Source of the DNA: Heyndrickxia camelliae
Lineage (GTDB): Bacteria; Bacillota; Bacilli; Bacillales; Bacillaceae_C
Direction: 5' to 3'
NCBI RefSeq assembly: GCF_002844575.1
Contig: NZ_PIQO01000009.1
Span: 1-64,000 of the forward strand
Length of the DNA stretch: 64,000 bases
Every line of letters begins with the position of its first letter. Position 1 is the first letter of the stretch. The notes beneath the pieces are model-generated. The model was given only the letters and a program-made list of their open reading frames with translations, had not been told where the DNA came from and did not search any database. Below are positions 1-8,590 of this stretch, one piece after another. The position numbers were made by a program, and so were the translations under genes.

Positions 1-51
1 TTCAATCGAGTTGAAGCTCTTCTTCAACTAATGGGTGCTTTAGTTCAGTAA
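1..51 (+). CDS. 3' end of a truncated unknown gene
   Basis: The first frame is open from the window edge and ends with TAA at 49-51, giving a 16-residue tail with a leucine-rich, helical look (…EALLQLMGALVQ). Nothing in it identifies a family. It could be the end of a regulator belonging with the SDR remnant downstream, but that is only a guess from position. It may equally be chance open sequence. Confidence 0.3.
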   Translation, partial: FNRVEALLQLMGALVQ

Positions 52-204
52 GAAATATTCAAACAAAAAAACCGTTCATCACATACCATTAATGTTCTAA
101 GTCTTATATTTTCTTTATTTATCATAGAAGTGCTAAAGTGGATTTTCCTAAAAAATTGAAAATGACTTCGTTAAAAAACGTGATTTAGCTGATAATCTAT
201 AGGA

Positions 205-756
205 TTGTCGGCCTTTTTAAACAAAAGGAGCAGCTGTTCCGTCCGGCTCCGTATATCGTTCGGAGCTAAAAGATCTTTGCCGGCTTACCTATACTATTTG
301 GAAAGAGAGAAAACAACCGAGGAAGAGCTGGATAATCTTTATCAAGTTCATTTCAAAGGGGTCTTCTTCTTAACACAGAAACTCTTACCGCTAATCAATG
401 ATGGCGGACGGATTGTAAACATCTCAACAGGTCTTACACGCTTCGCTGTACCAGAAAGCGGTCCATATGCGTCTATGAAAGGTGCAATCGAGGTACTGAC
501 TCGCTATATGGCGAAAGAGCTTGGACCTCGCGGAATCACAGCCAACGTTGTAGCTCCTGGGGCTATCGCGACCGATTTCAGCGGTGGTGTAGTTCGCGAT
601 AATCCCGAGGTAAACAAACATATTGCGGAGATGACAGCTCTTGGTCGTGTCGGTCAAGCCGATGATGTTGGTCCAATGATTGCTTCACTTATTTCAGACG
701 AGAATCGCTGGGTTAATGCTCAACGTATCGAAGTATCGGGCGGAATGTTCCTTTAA
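205..756 (+). pseudogene. 5'-truncated short-chain dehydrogenase/reductase
   Basis: From about 313 the translation is a clear classical SDR C-terminal half: the segment leading into NISTG (strand beta-5 with the catalytic Ser/Thr region), the YASMK active-site YxxxK pair, the PG turn after beta-6 (VAPGAIATDF) and the terminal VSGGMFL. What is missing is the first 80-100 residues, including the NADP-binding TGxxxGxG motif. The only upstream start is a TTG at 205 without a ribosome binding site, and the first 36 codons do not look like SDR sequence. A GCTCCG/CGGAGC inverted repeat sits at 246-266, inside the non-homologous part. Without a Rossmann glycine motif the product could not bind cofactor normally, so I call it a remnant. 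Confidence 0.8.
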
Positions 757-913
757 TTTTAAAGCATTGTAGCGTCATTGAGTTTTGAGGTATTTAGGAT
801 CGCAACTGGGAGTAATTAAATGTTATAGTGCTCCGTTTTTATTTTTGTGAAGTTTATTATATCTGTCTAAAGCTCAAGTTAATACTGTAAACCACATTGT
901 AACCTTCAAACTA

Positions 914-1172
914 TTTGAAATTATTCAAAAGGATAGGGGAAAGAAAAAGAGATGGACCTTTCGTATAGAATGGTGTTAAAGGGCAAGAAGAGGAAAAAAG
1001 AGAAGGCCCTTGTCCTTTAGAATGTTTCAAAAAGACAAAAGGAGGAAAAAAGGGAAAGCATTTGTCCTTTAGAATGGTTCAAAAAGCCAAGAGGAAGGGA
1101 AAAAAGCCACCCCTTGTCCTTCCAGAATGGTACAAAGGCCAATAAAAAGGTATTGGCCTTTGACCTTTAGAT
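914..1172. repeat. 52-bp tandem array 1 (five degenerate units)
   Basis: Units begin at about 914, 966, 1018, 1070 and 1123, so the spacing is 52, 52, 52 and 53 bp. A typical unit has the order TAGAATG-TTCAAAAA-GACAA, a purine-rich stretch (ggaggaaaaaaggg), then TTGTCCTT. GACAA and TTGTC are complementary, and the arms across the TAGAATG side are 24 nt apart. The last unit ends in a tight AAAGGCCAATA/TATTGGCCTTT hairpin at 1134-1163. The array fills most of the gene-free stretch from 757 to 1212 and ends about 40 bp from the restored stop codon of the NERD pseudogene. I see nothing else in that gap. Confidence 0.8.
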
Positions 1173-1212
1173 CGATTTTTATAGCAGGAACAAGTAGTAT
1201 ATGTGTATTTCT

Positions 1213-2116
1213 TTAATAAAAATAGGACCATCTACGATTTCGTAGCATCGAATAATGTTTTTCTAATACCCTCATTATTCTCTTTTTAGAATCTATTATT
1301 TTGCACCACTCATATATCACATTGGTAGTGATTTTTCGACTAGGAAAAAGAAGTTTATACTCCTCAACACTGCGTATTACTCCATCTGCAATCGACTCTT
1401 TGTATCCATACTGCGCATAGTATGCTCATCCCATGTACGGATATGCAAAATGAACTACATTGTTTACAGGTAATACCCTTTTTTAATTGATCATATTCAT
1501 AGGGTGGACGCTGCATATAGGGAGAGTCCTCTATGTGTAAAGAAATTAATTTATCAGCTAGAATCTTTTGTTTTTGATTTAAATTAAGGGAATTTCTATC
1601 CAGTTGATTCAAATAGCGTTTGAGCTGAGTTGGGAATATAAACGGTATGTTAAGAGGGGCTTGGTATAAGGTAAACTCGGGGTTAATAAAAACAACCGAT
1701 GCGGCAATAGGTATATTAAATCCAATGTTTTGGAGAAGTTGGCGTAATAATGATTCATTTCGTTTCAATTGAATTATTGGATTATTAACTTCAGATTTTT
1801 TCTTCATAAAAAGTTTATCTTTTTCGAAATAAAAATCCCCTTCAAAGTTTTTAATTTCGAAAAGATATATTGTTTCAGGTGTTAATATCAGCGCATCATT
1901 CTGAAACGTAGTGTTATTGATTTGGAGAAGTAAGTCATTAATGATTAAGCAATCGCACCGAAGTTTCTCTGTCAGTAAATCAAACATAACCTCTCCCTCA
2001 TACCCTTTTTTTAGATGAAAATAGTGATTTCTTGCCTTATCCGATAAATGCATTCGATTATTTAAGATTTCGTATATCAATAGTTCTGTGGATTTCGCTC
2101 GGGGTTTATAAAGCAT
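1213..2116 (-). pseudogene. NERD-domain protein, frameshifted near the C-terminus
   Basis: The N-terminal 200 residues carry a nuclease-related (NERD) domain: KGYEGEVMFDLL, then NDLLLQ…FQNDALIL, then IYLFEIKNFEGD. They align along their whole length with the intact NERD protein at 61518-62447. The main reading frame ends at 1364 after an unrelated tail, but reading on in the +1 frame from about 1420 gives SVEEYKLLFPSRKITTN and IYEWCKIIDSKK, matching the paralogue closely, with a stop at 1213-1215. One frameshift near 1420-1430 therefore separates the NERD domain from its C-terminal helical domain. The first zinc-ribbon pair (CKQC) is kept and the second is degraded. The gene start (ATG) is the same as in the paralogue (MLxKPR). 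A 52-bp repeat array follows directly. NERD domains are predicted nucleases or nucleic-acid-binding modules; no role is known here. Confidence 0.85.
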
Positions 2117-2190
2117 GATTTTGTTACATCCTTTCTATAGTCTTAATATTGCTAAAGATTAAAGTAAAATGAAATGGGAGTGGCAGGGGC

Positions 2191-2207
2191 AGGGGCTAAA
2201 CGCCCCT
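2191..2207. other. Short GC-rich hairpin between ytoQ and the NERD gene
   Basis: AGGGGC and GCCCCT pair around a five-base loop, in otherwise AT-rich sequence. There is no T-run on either strand directly after it, so it is not a classical terminator. It lies just behind the ytoQ stop codon and could limit transcription into the NERD gene or protect the transcript's 3' end. Confidence 0.4.
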
Positions 2208-2216
2208 AGAGTATCT

Positions 2217-2657
2217 CTATTCAAAAATATAGCTTACAACGTCCAATGCTTGATCAATTGTTTCAACTGTAACATTTGCTCTATTGGAAAGCTCCTTCAG
2301 AGGATGAATTAATGATTCATTTCGGATAATAATAGTTGGCTTATTTAAGGTGATTGCAGTGCTGACATCCATCGCTGTATTCCATTGTTTATACTTATCG
2401 CCGAATAATGCTATTACAATATCGGATTTCTTCATCAATACTTGTGTTCTGAAATTGTTAATATCTGAGGCGGCATCATCTTTGTATACTTTTCCAGGCT
2501 GTATCCCGAGAATTTCTTCCCCAATATTATCAGATCGCTCATGGTTTGTTTGCGGTCCTACAAATACTAAGGGAAGATTTCTTTCTTTTGCCTTTTGCTC
2601 CACCTCTTCTCTCCAATTATCGTGAATTTGGCCAGCTAAATATACAATCAGTTCCAT
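2217..2657 (-). CDS. ytoQ: YtoQ family protein
   Basis: The product of about 146 residues starts MELIVYLAGQIHD-W, and contains VFVGPQTNHERSDNIGE, DIVIALFGDKYKQWN and the alternation of strands and helices typical of YtoQ, a small conserved Bacillus protein of unknown biochemical function. Its fold pattern resembles nucleoside 2-deoxyribosyltransferase-like or Toll/Rossmann-like domains, but this is family inference. The start is set by GGAGGGG just upstream; ATG at 2657 has the better spacing, although ATG at 2660 is possible. It stands alone on the minus strand, upstream of the NERD pseudogene. Confidence 0.85.
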   Translation of the reverse strand: MELIVYLAGQIHDNWREEVEQKAKERNLPLVFVGPQTNHERSDNIGEEILGIQPGKVYKDDAASDINNFRTQVLMKKSDIVIALFGDKYKQWNTAMDVSTAITLNKPTIIIRNESLIHPLKELSNRANVTVETIDQALDVVSYIFE

Positions 2658-2873
2658 CATATCCCCTCCAATAATCATACTTGTCTTTATTTTACCAAAA
2701 AGCTGGATGTAATAGTCGTAAAATTAACTCTTGTCGAACTATTATCGAGGGGAAGAAACTAATAATGGGAAATTAAAATGTCCTGTTTCAAAGTAAATGG
2801 TATAAGATGATGAAGGAGTTAAGGAGTATCTTAGCAAATAGGTACATATAAACGATGAAAGAGGGTCTTTACT

Positions 2874-3446
2874 TTGAATATTTTATGGGACTTTGATGGC
2901 ACATTATTCGATACATATCCTGCTTATTCCAGCATTTTTTCCCGGGTTATGGGAGGCGAGTCGGATGAAAAGGAAATCTATGAAACATTAAAAGTTTCTT
3001 TTTCACACGCAATTCATTTTTATAATCTTAGTGAGAATCAGCTAAGGGAAATCGCTGCTTTGGAAAATAATTTATCCCCAAATGATATCCAACCTTTTGA
3101 GAAGGTAGAGGAAGTTTTAAAGTTTGCCGACAAAAATGTCATTATGACCCACAAGGATAGAAAGGGGGTAATGTCTATATTAGAACATTATGGCTGGGAG
3201 AAATATTTTAATGAAATTGTCACGATAGATGATGGTTTTCCCAGAAAGCCTAATTCGGCTGCTTATCAATATTTGCATGAGAAACATCATATTGATTTAG
3301 CTATTGGAGACAGAGAGCTTGATCTTATTCCAGCCAAGGAACTAGGAATAAAAACATGCAGTTTTCAAAATCAACATGTTGTTGCCGATTATTACTTAGC
3401 GAATTACTCCGATTTCTTCAAGACTGTGGGAGAATTTATAAAATAA
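2874..3446 (+). CDS. HAD-superfamily phosphatase (subfamily IA)
   Basis: The 190-residue product shows all HAD motifs: motif I WDFDGTLFDTYP at residues 5-16 (nucleophile Asp6, acid/base Asp8), motif II VIMTHKDR with Thr and the motif III Lys region, and motif IV IGDRELDLIPAKELG. The helical cap between motifs I and II is of the small IA type seen in phosphoglycolate phosphatase-like enzymes such as YhcW. It starts with TTG at 2874 after GAAAGAGGG. The substrate cannot be told from sequence. A 23-bp gap separates it from the broken kinase gene that follows, and the two may have formed an operon. Confidence 0.85.
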   Translation: MNILWDFDGTLFDTYPAYSSIFSRVMGGESDEKEIYETLKVSFSHAIHFYNLSENQLREIAALENNLSPNDIQPFEKVEEVLKFADKNVIMTHKDRKGVMSILEHYGWEKYFNEIVTIDDGFPRKPNSAAYQYLHEKHHIDLAIGDRELDLIPAKELGIKTCSFQNQHVVADYYLANYSDFFKTVGEFIK

Positions 3447-3469
3447 TTATCTAATATAGGGGGTTTTTG

Positions 3470-4284
3470 ATGAATACAAAATTAATCCTAGTAGAAGGCT
3501 TACCTGGGTTTGGAAAATCAACCGCAGCCGCACTTATTCAGGAGATTCTTAAAGAAAGACACATCCCAACGGAGTTATATTTAGAGGGAATTTAAATCAC
3601 CCTGCAGATTATGATGGCGTAGCTTGTTTTCATGAAGAGGAATTTACCAGATTGTTATCCGCTAGCGGAGAGCTAAAAGAGTTATTAATAGAAAGAGTTA
3701 AGAATAAAAGGGGAAACTATTTATTAGCCTATCAAAATTCCATGTTTTCTGATGAATTATTAAACTCTATTTTTAAACATGATGTGTATGAACTGCCTTT
3801 AGAACGGAATATCCAATTAATCACGGACAAGTGGGCAGAATTCGCAGAAAAAGCTATGCAAGAAAATAAAACGTATATTTTTGAGTGCTGCTTCATACAG
3901 AATCCCATAACGGTAGCAATGGTTAAATATGGTGCACAGAAAGAAATAGTGTTAGATTATGTGATGGAATTAGCAAGCATCATAGAGCCATTAAACCCTC
4001 AATTGTTTTATATCGTACAAGATGATCTGGAATTTTCCTTTAAGAAAGCCATAATGGAAAGGCCAAAAGAATGGTCTTCTGGTTTCATTGAATACTACAC
4101 CAACCAAGGATATGGAAAAGAAATGGGGTACCAAGGTATAGATGGTACGTTGAAGGTACTGAAAAAAAGGAGGGCTATTGAAAACGACATTTTTGATTTA
4201 TTAAAAATGAACAAGGAGAAGGTCAATAATTCTCAATGTAAAAAGGAAAAATATAAGACCTTGTTAATGGAGAAGCTGAAATAA
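3470..4284 (+). pseudogene. P-loop kinase-like protein, frameshifted
   Basis: ATG at 3470, preceded by AGGGGG, opens a frame with a textbook Walker A motif (EGLPGFGKST) at residues 9-18, but it meets TAA at 3593. From about 3586 the -1 frame continues as GNLNHPADYDG and runs without a stop to 4284. The break falls in a short G-run (GAGGGAAT), so loss of one G explains it. The joined protein would be about 270 residues, with a P-loop NTPase start and a long helical part like nucleoside/nucleotide kinases. Whether this is a true mutation or a sequence error cannot be told here. The downstream half alone lacks the ATP-binding loop. Confidence 0.85.
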
Positions 4285-4301
4285 AAAATAACATGGAAAT
4301 G

Positions 4302-4331
4302 AGTGCCTTCTTTGGAGAGCACTTTTTTTAT
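4302..4331 (+). terminator. Terminator behind the P-loop kinase gene
   Basis: AGTGC and GCACT, extended by a weaker inner stem, form a hairpin around TTTG and are followed by seven T residues. It separates the kinase pseudogene from the next gene, whose own ribosome binding site lies at about 4430. Confidence 0.75.
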
Positions 4332-4442
4332 TTTAATTGTTTTCATTTTGTACAAAATATAAATTTTGCTTTAAAAAAATATAATGGATATGGATATGAT
4401 TTTGTTTTCATAAATGAAAGAGAATGTAAGGAGAATAAAAGG

Positions 4443-4949
4443 ATGACATATTCTTTTAGAAATCAAACTGATTATCATTGGAACGCATATCTTGATGCGA
4501 TAGACGCTGTGTTAGAAAGAGGAATGGCTGCAAAAGAAGTGGTTTGCTCAATTACGACAGGATTTCGGTCCACACCTTCCTTGAGAACCAAACCTGGTTT
4601 GAATCCGTATCATGCTTCCGTAGCAGATGTAGGATATGGATTTGATGCGGTACAGGGCACCATTAAACGAATGAGAGAAGGGGAAAACTTTTCCCTTGCA
4701 TTAGAAATGCTTGTCTTCGATTTAGACACATTAACAATTAGTGAACAGCAATTAAGTCCAAATTTTGAATTGGCTGTGAGAGAGGCCCCGCTTGATATGT
4801 CTTACTTAGTGAATTTAAGCAGACAATTAAATAGACAAATAGGGCAAATGATTAGAGAAGCAAATAGATTAGGTCAAGAACTCTTGAGTGACCAGTGGGA
4901 TGAGATTCATGCTAGAATCGAAAATGTTCAAGCAATCCCGCGTCTTTAA
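4443..4949 (+). CDS. Unknown protein, first of a related pair
   Basis: I do not recognise a named family. ATG at 4443 follows AAGGAG (spacing about 9), which fits better than the ATG at 4293; the frame between the two covers a terminator. The 168-residue product has a conserved-looking segment VADVGYGFDAVQGTIKRM in the middle and an amphipathic helical C-terminal half rich in Leu, Gln and Arg (SRQLNRQIGQMIREANRLGQEL). There is no signal peptide or membrane segment. The downstream gene encodes a distant relative: its SEVSYGYAGVRGCIRRAF lines up with the central segment. The 12-bp gap to that gene argues for one transcript and a joint function. Confidence 0.7.
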   Translation: MTYSFRNQTDYHWNAYLDAIDAVLERGMAAKEVVCSITTGFRSTPSLRTKPGLNPYHASVADVGYGFDAVQGTIKRMREGENFSLALEMLVFDLDTLTISEQQLSPNFELAVREAPLDMSYLVNLSRQLNRQIGQMIREANRLGQELLSDQWDEIHARIENVQAIPRL

Positions 4950-4961
4950 GGAGGAAAAATC

Positions 4962-5489
4962 ATGCTGGGTCAACCACAATCCATGAATAAAATTGAAAGG
5001 CAAAGACTGCTTGATTGGTGGAATACGATGGAGGCGGCTAGGCCAATGGTACGAAAGTTAATGTCTTTAACGACAGAGCTACGCTTACATCCAAATTCAA
5101 GCCATGCAGACGGAATGATTCTCTTTTACCGAGCTGCCTCTGAGGTTTCTTATGGATATGCGGGTGTGAGAGGTTGTATCAGAAGAGCGTTTACCAACGA
5201 ATATGCTGAACCCCTTCGGTTAAATATGGTGAAATGTCATAGCTTTGCGGAAAGATTTTCGGTAGATATGAAGGTTTTACTAGAGCGGGTATCTCAACAA
5301 ATTAGCGATCCGGAAGCTTTGAATATTGTACAGAGGCTAAGAGAAATACTAGCTGAAAACGATGAGTGGTTAAAAGAAATAAAACAGCGTGCGGATGCGT
5401 TTTTTGGAAAGGAAACGTTTCATACATTGCAGCAGAAGGTACAAGAAGCTGTTACCTTGCCAAATAATAGAAAAAGGACTGATGCTTGA
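4962..5489 (+). CDS. Unknown protein, second of a related pair
   Basis: The 175-residue, mostly helical protein starts with ATG at 4962 after AAGGAGG. It shares the pattern SYGYAGVRGCIRRAF with the preceding gene product (GYGFDAVQGTIKRM), followed in both by a long charged helical region, so the two look like diverged duplicates. It has no signal peptide, membrane segment or known catalytic motif. The stop codon lies inside the downstream terminator. The pair may form a hetero-oligomer; that is inference from adjacency and similarity. Confidence 0.7.
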   Translation: MLGQPQSMNKIERQRLLDWWNTMEAARPMVRKLMSLTTELRLHPNSSHADGMILFYRAASEVSYGYAGVRGCIRRAFTNEYAEPLRLNMVKCHSFAERFSVDMKVLLERVSQQISDPEALNIVQRLREILAENDEWLKEIKQRADAFFGKETFHTLQQKVQEAVTLPNNRKRTDA

Positions 5490-5506
5490 GCCCATCAATC
5501 CTTTTT
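5471..5506 (+). terminator. Terminator overlapping the end of the unknown pair
   Basis: AAAAAGGACTGATG pairs with CATCAATCCTTTTT around a short loop, with one imperfect position. The T-run is the right arm itself. The stop codon of the gene at 4962-5489 sits in the loop. The matching A-run on the left lets it serve the convergent minus-strand reductase gene as well. Confidence 0.8.
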
Positions 5507-5563
5507 CTTATAGATTTCTTTATTAAGTATAGTCTCAATCAAGTTCCGGTAACATATTGCCTC

Positions 5564-6163
5564 TTATCTTAATGTTTTCAAAGCGCCGCTCCAAGCAATT
5601 ACTTGGTCAAGCATAGCATTTACATTATCAGCATGCATATCAGCTGGTTTAAAATTACTGAAGTTTTCAAAATCAGTGAATAGGGATAATGTAGGATGAG
5701 TACGAACGCTTGCCACTTGTAATTCGGCTAAAATACCGCGTAAATGTTCAGCCGCACGTGCTCCTCCAGTTGAACCGTAGCTTACGATACCTGCTGCTTT
5801 ATTGTTCCATTCTTGATAAGCAGAATCTAGTGCATTTTTTAGAGCACCAGTGATGCTATGATTGTATTCTTGAGCAATGAATACATATCCGTCTAGGTTT
5901 GCTACTTTTTCTTTCCAAGCTAATACACCAGCTTCTTCACCAGTGCCTTCCCCTAAAAGTGGTAATTTATAATCTGTAAGATCAACGATTTCATAGTTTG
6001 CATCCCCACGTTTATCCGCAATTGCTTTTACCCAATCTCCTACTTGTGGACTTACGCGTCCTTGACGAGTACTGCCTAGAATAATTCCTATATTTAATGG
6101 TGAATTTGACATCATTTCTTCCTCCTCAGGTTGTTTTCCGAATAAGTTGCTTAAGAAACCCAT
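5564..6163 (-). CDS. NADPH-dependent FMN reductase
   Basis: The 199-residue protein carries the FMN-phosphate loop GSTRQGR after a hydrophobic strand (IGIILGSTRQGR, about residues 26-37), the mid-protein YVFIAQEYNHSITGALKNALD that is a hallmark of the flavodoxin-like NADPH:FMN reductase family, and VSYGSTGGARAAEHL. It probably reduces flavin, quinones or azo compounds in the cytoplasm. The start at 6163 (MGFLSNLFGKQ) follows AAGGAG; the frame is open further up but has no better start. The N-terminal 20 residues before the domain are hydrophobic then acidic (PEEEE) and are an extension relative to the bare domain. Confidence 0.9.
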   Translation of the reverse strand: MGFLSNLFGKQPEEEEMMSNSPLNIGIILGSTRQGRVSPQVGDWVKAIADKRGDANYEIVDLTDYKLPLLGEGTGEEAGVLAWKEKVANLDGYVFIAQEYNHSITGALKNALDSAYQEWNNKAAGIVSYGSTGGARAAEHLRGILAELQVASVRTHPTLSLFTDFENFSNFKPADMHADNVNAMLDQVIAWSGALKTLR

Positions 6164-6453
6164 TATTATTACTTCTCCTTCCGAAAAACCACTATACAAA
6201 AGTTAGTAAGTTTAACTTCGTTATTTATTATAATATGTAAAGTTAGGAATGTAAAGCTCCATAAATTTTTAATCCAATAATTATTTTTTCATATTTAGTA
6301 GGGTTTTTTTTTACGCTTTTCTTGTTTTTATTGGAAGAACTTAAATATTATAAGACTTTAGTCTAAGTTGCTTTTTAGCCATAAGAACGAGGAAGTGGAA
6401 AGGGATTCCTAGTATCATAATAAGCAGATGAGATGATGATGGGAGGGGAAAAG

Positions 6454-6837
6454 ATGAAGATTAGTAAATTGGATCATTTTGTTTTAACCGTAAAGGATAT
6501 CCAAATTACATGTGATTTTCACGAAAAAGTGTTAGGTATGACGGTCATACCCTTTGGGGAGGGCAGAAAAGCATTGCAATTCGGTAATCAAAAAATAAAT
6601 GTGCATCAGTATGGGATGGAATTCGAACCAAAAGCATCGCTTCCAACACCTGGATCAGCTGATGTCTGCTTTATTACAGAATCATCCATTCAAGAAGTGG
6701 TAGAACATTTAACCCAAAATCATATTTCTATATTAGAGGGGCCAGTCCACCGAAACGGAGCTCTAGGGAAAATCTATTCCGTTTACTTTAGAGACCCTGA
6801 CCAAAATTTAATAGAAGTGTCTAATTATGTGGAGTAA
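6454..6837 (+). CDS. VOC-family (glyoxalase-like) protein
   Basis: A single vicinal-oxygen-chelate unit of 127 residues: KLDHFVLTVKDI with the first metal His, DFHEKVLGMTV, FITESSIQEVVEHL and FRDPDQNLIEVSNYVE with the C-terminal Glu. This is the layout of VOC proteins once labelled virulence or glyoxalase family. ATG at 6454 follows GGAGGGG. The substrate is unknown. It lies 17 bp ahead of a second VOC gene, and the two probably share a transcript. Confidence 0.85.
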   Translation: MKISKLDHFVLTVKDIQITCDFHEKVLGMTVIPFGEGRKALQFGNQKINVHQYGMEFEPKASLPTPGSADVCFITESSIQEVVEHLTQNHISILEGPVHRNGALGKIYSVYFRDPDQNLIEVSNYVE

Positions 6838-6854
6838 GAATGGGGGGATCGTCA

Positions 6855-7490
6855 ATGATAATCGAAAAATTACTTTTGGATACAAATAAAATAGCTGATT
6901 TGAGAAACTTTTATAAAGATATGTTGGGTTTAAATATTACGGAGGATACACCGCAATGTTTGACATTCAAAGTCGGTGAAACGCTTTTGTCTTTTAAAGA
7001 GACAGCTAATAAAAATCATCCCTTTTATCACTTTGCAATGAACATCCCTAATAATAAATTTCAACAGGCAAAAAAGTGGCTTCAAGATCGAGGGGTTAAG
7101 TTAAATAGGGAAGACGGAAAGGATGAGGTGTATTTTGAAACTTGGAATGCTGAATCCGTTTATTTTGAGGACCCAGCAGGTAATATTGTGGAATTGATAG
7201 CACGCCATCATTTACCTAATAAAACAGAAGGAGAATTTTCATCGGAAGATTTATTAAATGTTAGTGAGATAGGTATCGTTCGAGATCAGGTCCTTCCATT
7301 CGTTCAAGAATTGAATAATATAGGAATTCCCTGTTGGAAGGAAGCGGACGAGTCATTTGCATCAGTTGGCAATGAGGAAGGCTTGGTTATCGTGGTAAAA
7401 AGAGGTCGCCGTTGGTATTTTTCTAACAAGGATGCAGAAATTTTTCCAGTAACTGTTTGGATAAAGGGAATTGGGAAGATAGTTCAGTAG
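6855..7490 (+). CDS. Two-module VOC protein, second module short
   Basis: The 211-residue product starts with ATG at 6855 behind GGGGGA. Residues 1-115 form one VOC module (LRNFYKDMLGL, VYFEDPAGNIVELIARH). Residues from about 120 begin a second module like that of catechol 2,3-dioxygenase-type proteins but end early, at VTVWIKGIGKIVQ, without a second metal-ligand triad. It may be a real short form or have lost its 3' end. It is probably co-transcribed with the VOC gene upstream. Reaction unknown. Confidence 0.8.
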   Translation: MIIEKLLLDTNKIADLRNFYKDMLGLNITEDTPQCLTFKVGETLLSFKETANKNHPFYHFAMNIPNNKFQQAKKWLQDRGVKLNREDGKDEVYFETWNAESVYFEDPAGNIVELIARHHLPNKTEGEFSSEDLLNVSEIGIVRDQVLPFVQELNNIGIPCWKEADESFASVGNEEGLVIVVKRGRRWYFSNKDAEIFPVTVWIKGIGKIVQ

Positions 7491-7630
7491 GAAGCTTTTT
7501 CAAAGATTATGTGTTGCTCCTGTACCAGAAGTCGAGGGCAAAGGTGAAAAAAGGGAAATATATCAGCAAACATGTTTTTTAAATATAAAAAAGGAAGTAC
7601 AAATGGTGCTTATTCATTCTGTACTTCCCG

Positions 7631-8590
7631 CTATTTATTATTGATAAGTCCCCTCATAAAAATCAAAGTAAAATCTTCAATAAATGCAGGAATATCCGCG
7701 TCCATCCCAATCCAATCAAGAGTTTCCTTGGGCTCTTCACTCGGTCTCGGCCTGAAATCAGCAATGCTTTTCCCACGAGCTGAACCGAATTGTTCTACCG
7801 TCACTCTCCGCGGTACATAAGTGACGAGATTAGGGTTCACAATGGCGCTAACCGCCATAACATCATGCATCGGAGCGGCTTTAATTCCAGGTACGTTTTT
7901 TTTGTAGGCATTCAGGTAATAATCATATGCCGGTTTCAGTAACAAATTAAATGGAGATTTTCCTTTTTCTACTATAAGGTTAATAACCTCAGGTGGAATG
8001 AGAGCTCTGCTTGTTATGTTTAATGGATGCAAATAAATATTTTTTGCCTTTTCCAACACATGGTTCGCTGCAATGGGATCGGAATAAAAATTAGCTTCTG
8101 CCTCCGGTGTTATATTACCAGGTCCGAGAAATGCGCCGCCCATAATATAAAAGGCATTCACATTCTTATAAGCATTGGAGCCATGAATAATCAGCGGCAA
8201 TGCCACGTCTGTTTGTCTCCCAACTCCTACAATAATTAGATCGTTAGGATAATCTGTAACAATATCCATGATTTTGTGAATAGTATAGACTTCACAATTT
8301 CCTATGTGTGATGGGAGTTGGATTGGACCGAGTCCGCCTTTTCCATGAATTTCAGGATAATATTGAGCAATCTCTCCTGATAATGGACCCGACGAACCAG
8401 CAATAATAGGAATATCCTCTCTGCCGGCTAAACTCAATAAATATGCAGTGTTAGCAATGGACTCCTCTTTTGTAATATTTCCATAACCGCTTACAACTCC
8501 GACGATATTCAGATTAGGATGCATAAGAGCATACATAAGCGCAAAGGAATCATCTACCCCTGAATCCACAAACATCAAAACATTGTACAA
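7631..8590 (-). CDS. Inosine-uridine-type nucleoside hydrolase
   Basis: The 319-residue protein has the fold markers of the IUNH family: VDSGVDDSFALMYAL near the N-terminus, IVGVGRQTDVALPL, MGGAFLGPGN…EANFYSDPIAA and a late HDVMAV (calcium-ligand Asp). These enzymes cleave the N-glycosidic bond of ribonucleosides. The usual first Asp of DxDPGxDD is Phe here (FVDSGVDD), and Pro is Ser; the second Asp and the DD pair remain. Start: TTG at 8590, 9 nt behind AAAGGAGGG, rather than the ATG at 8635. It is a single gene on the minus strand. Activity may be altered by the N-terminal substitution. Confidence 0.85.
   Translation of the reverse strand: MYNVLMFVDSGVDDSFALMYALMHPNLNIVGVVSGYGNITKEESIANTAYLLSLAGREDIPIIAGSSGPLSGEIAQYYPEIHGKGGLGPIQLPSHIGNCEVYTIHKIMDIVTDYPNDLIIVGVGRQTDVALPLIIHGSNAYKNVNAFYIMGGAFLGPGNITPEAEANFYSDPIAANHVLEKAKNIYLHPLNITSRALIPPEVINLIVEKGKSPFNLLLKPAYDYYLNAYKKNVPGIKAAPMHDVMAVSAIVNPNLVTYVPRRVTVEQFGSARGKSIADFRPRPSEEPKETLDWIGMDADIPAFIEDFTLIFMRGLINNK

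Noticed and set aside
246-266. An intact operator or terminator in front of the SDR remnant
   Set aside because: The short inverted repeat sits inside non-homologous sequence with no T-run or promoter, so its role cannot be supported.
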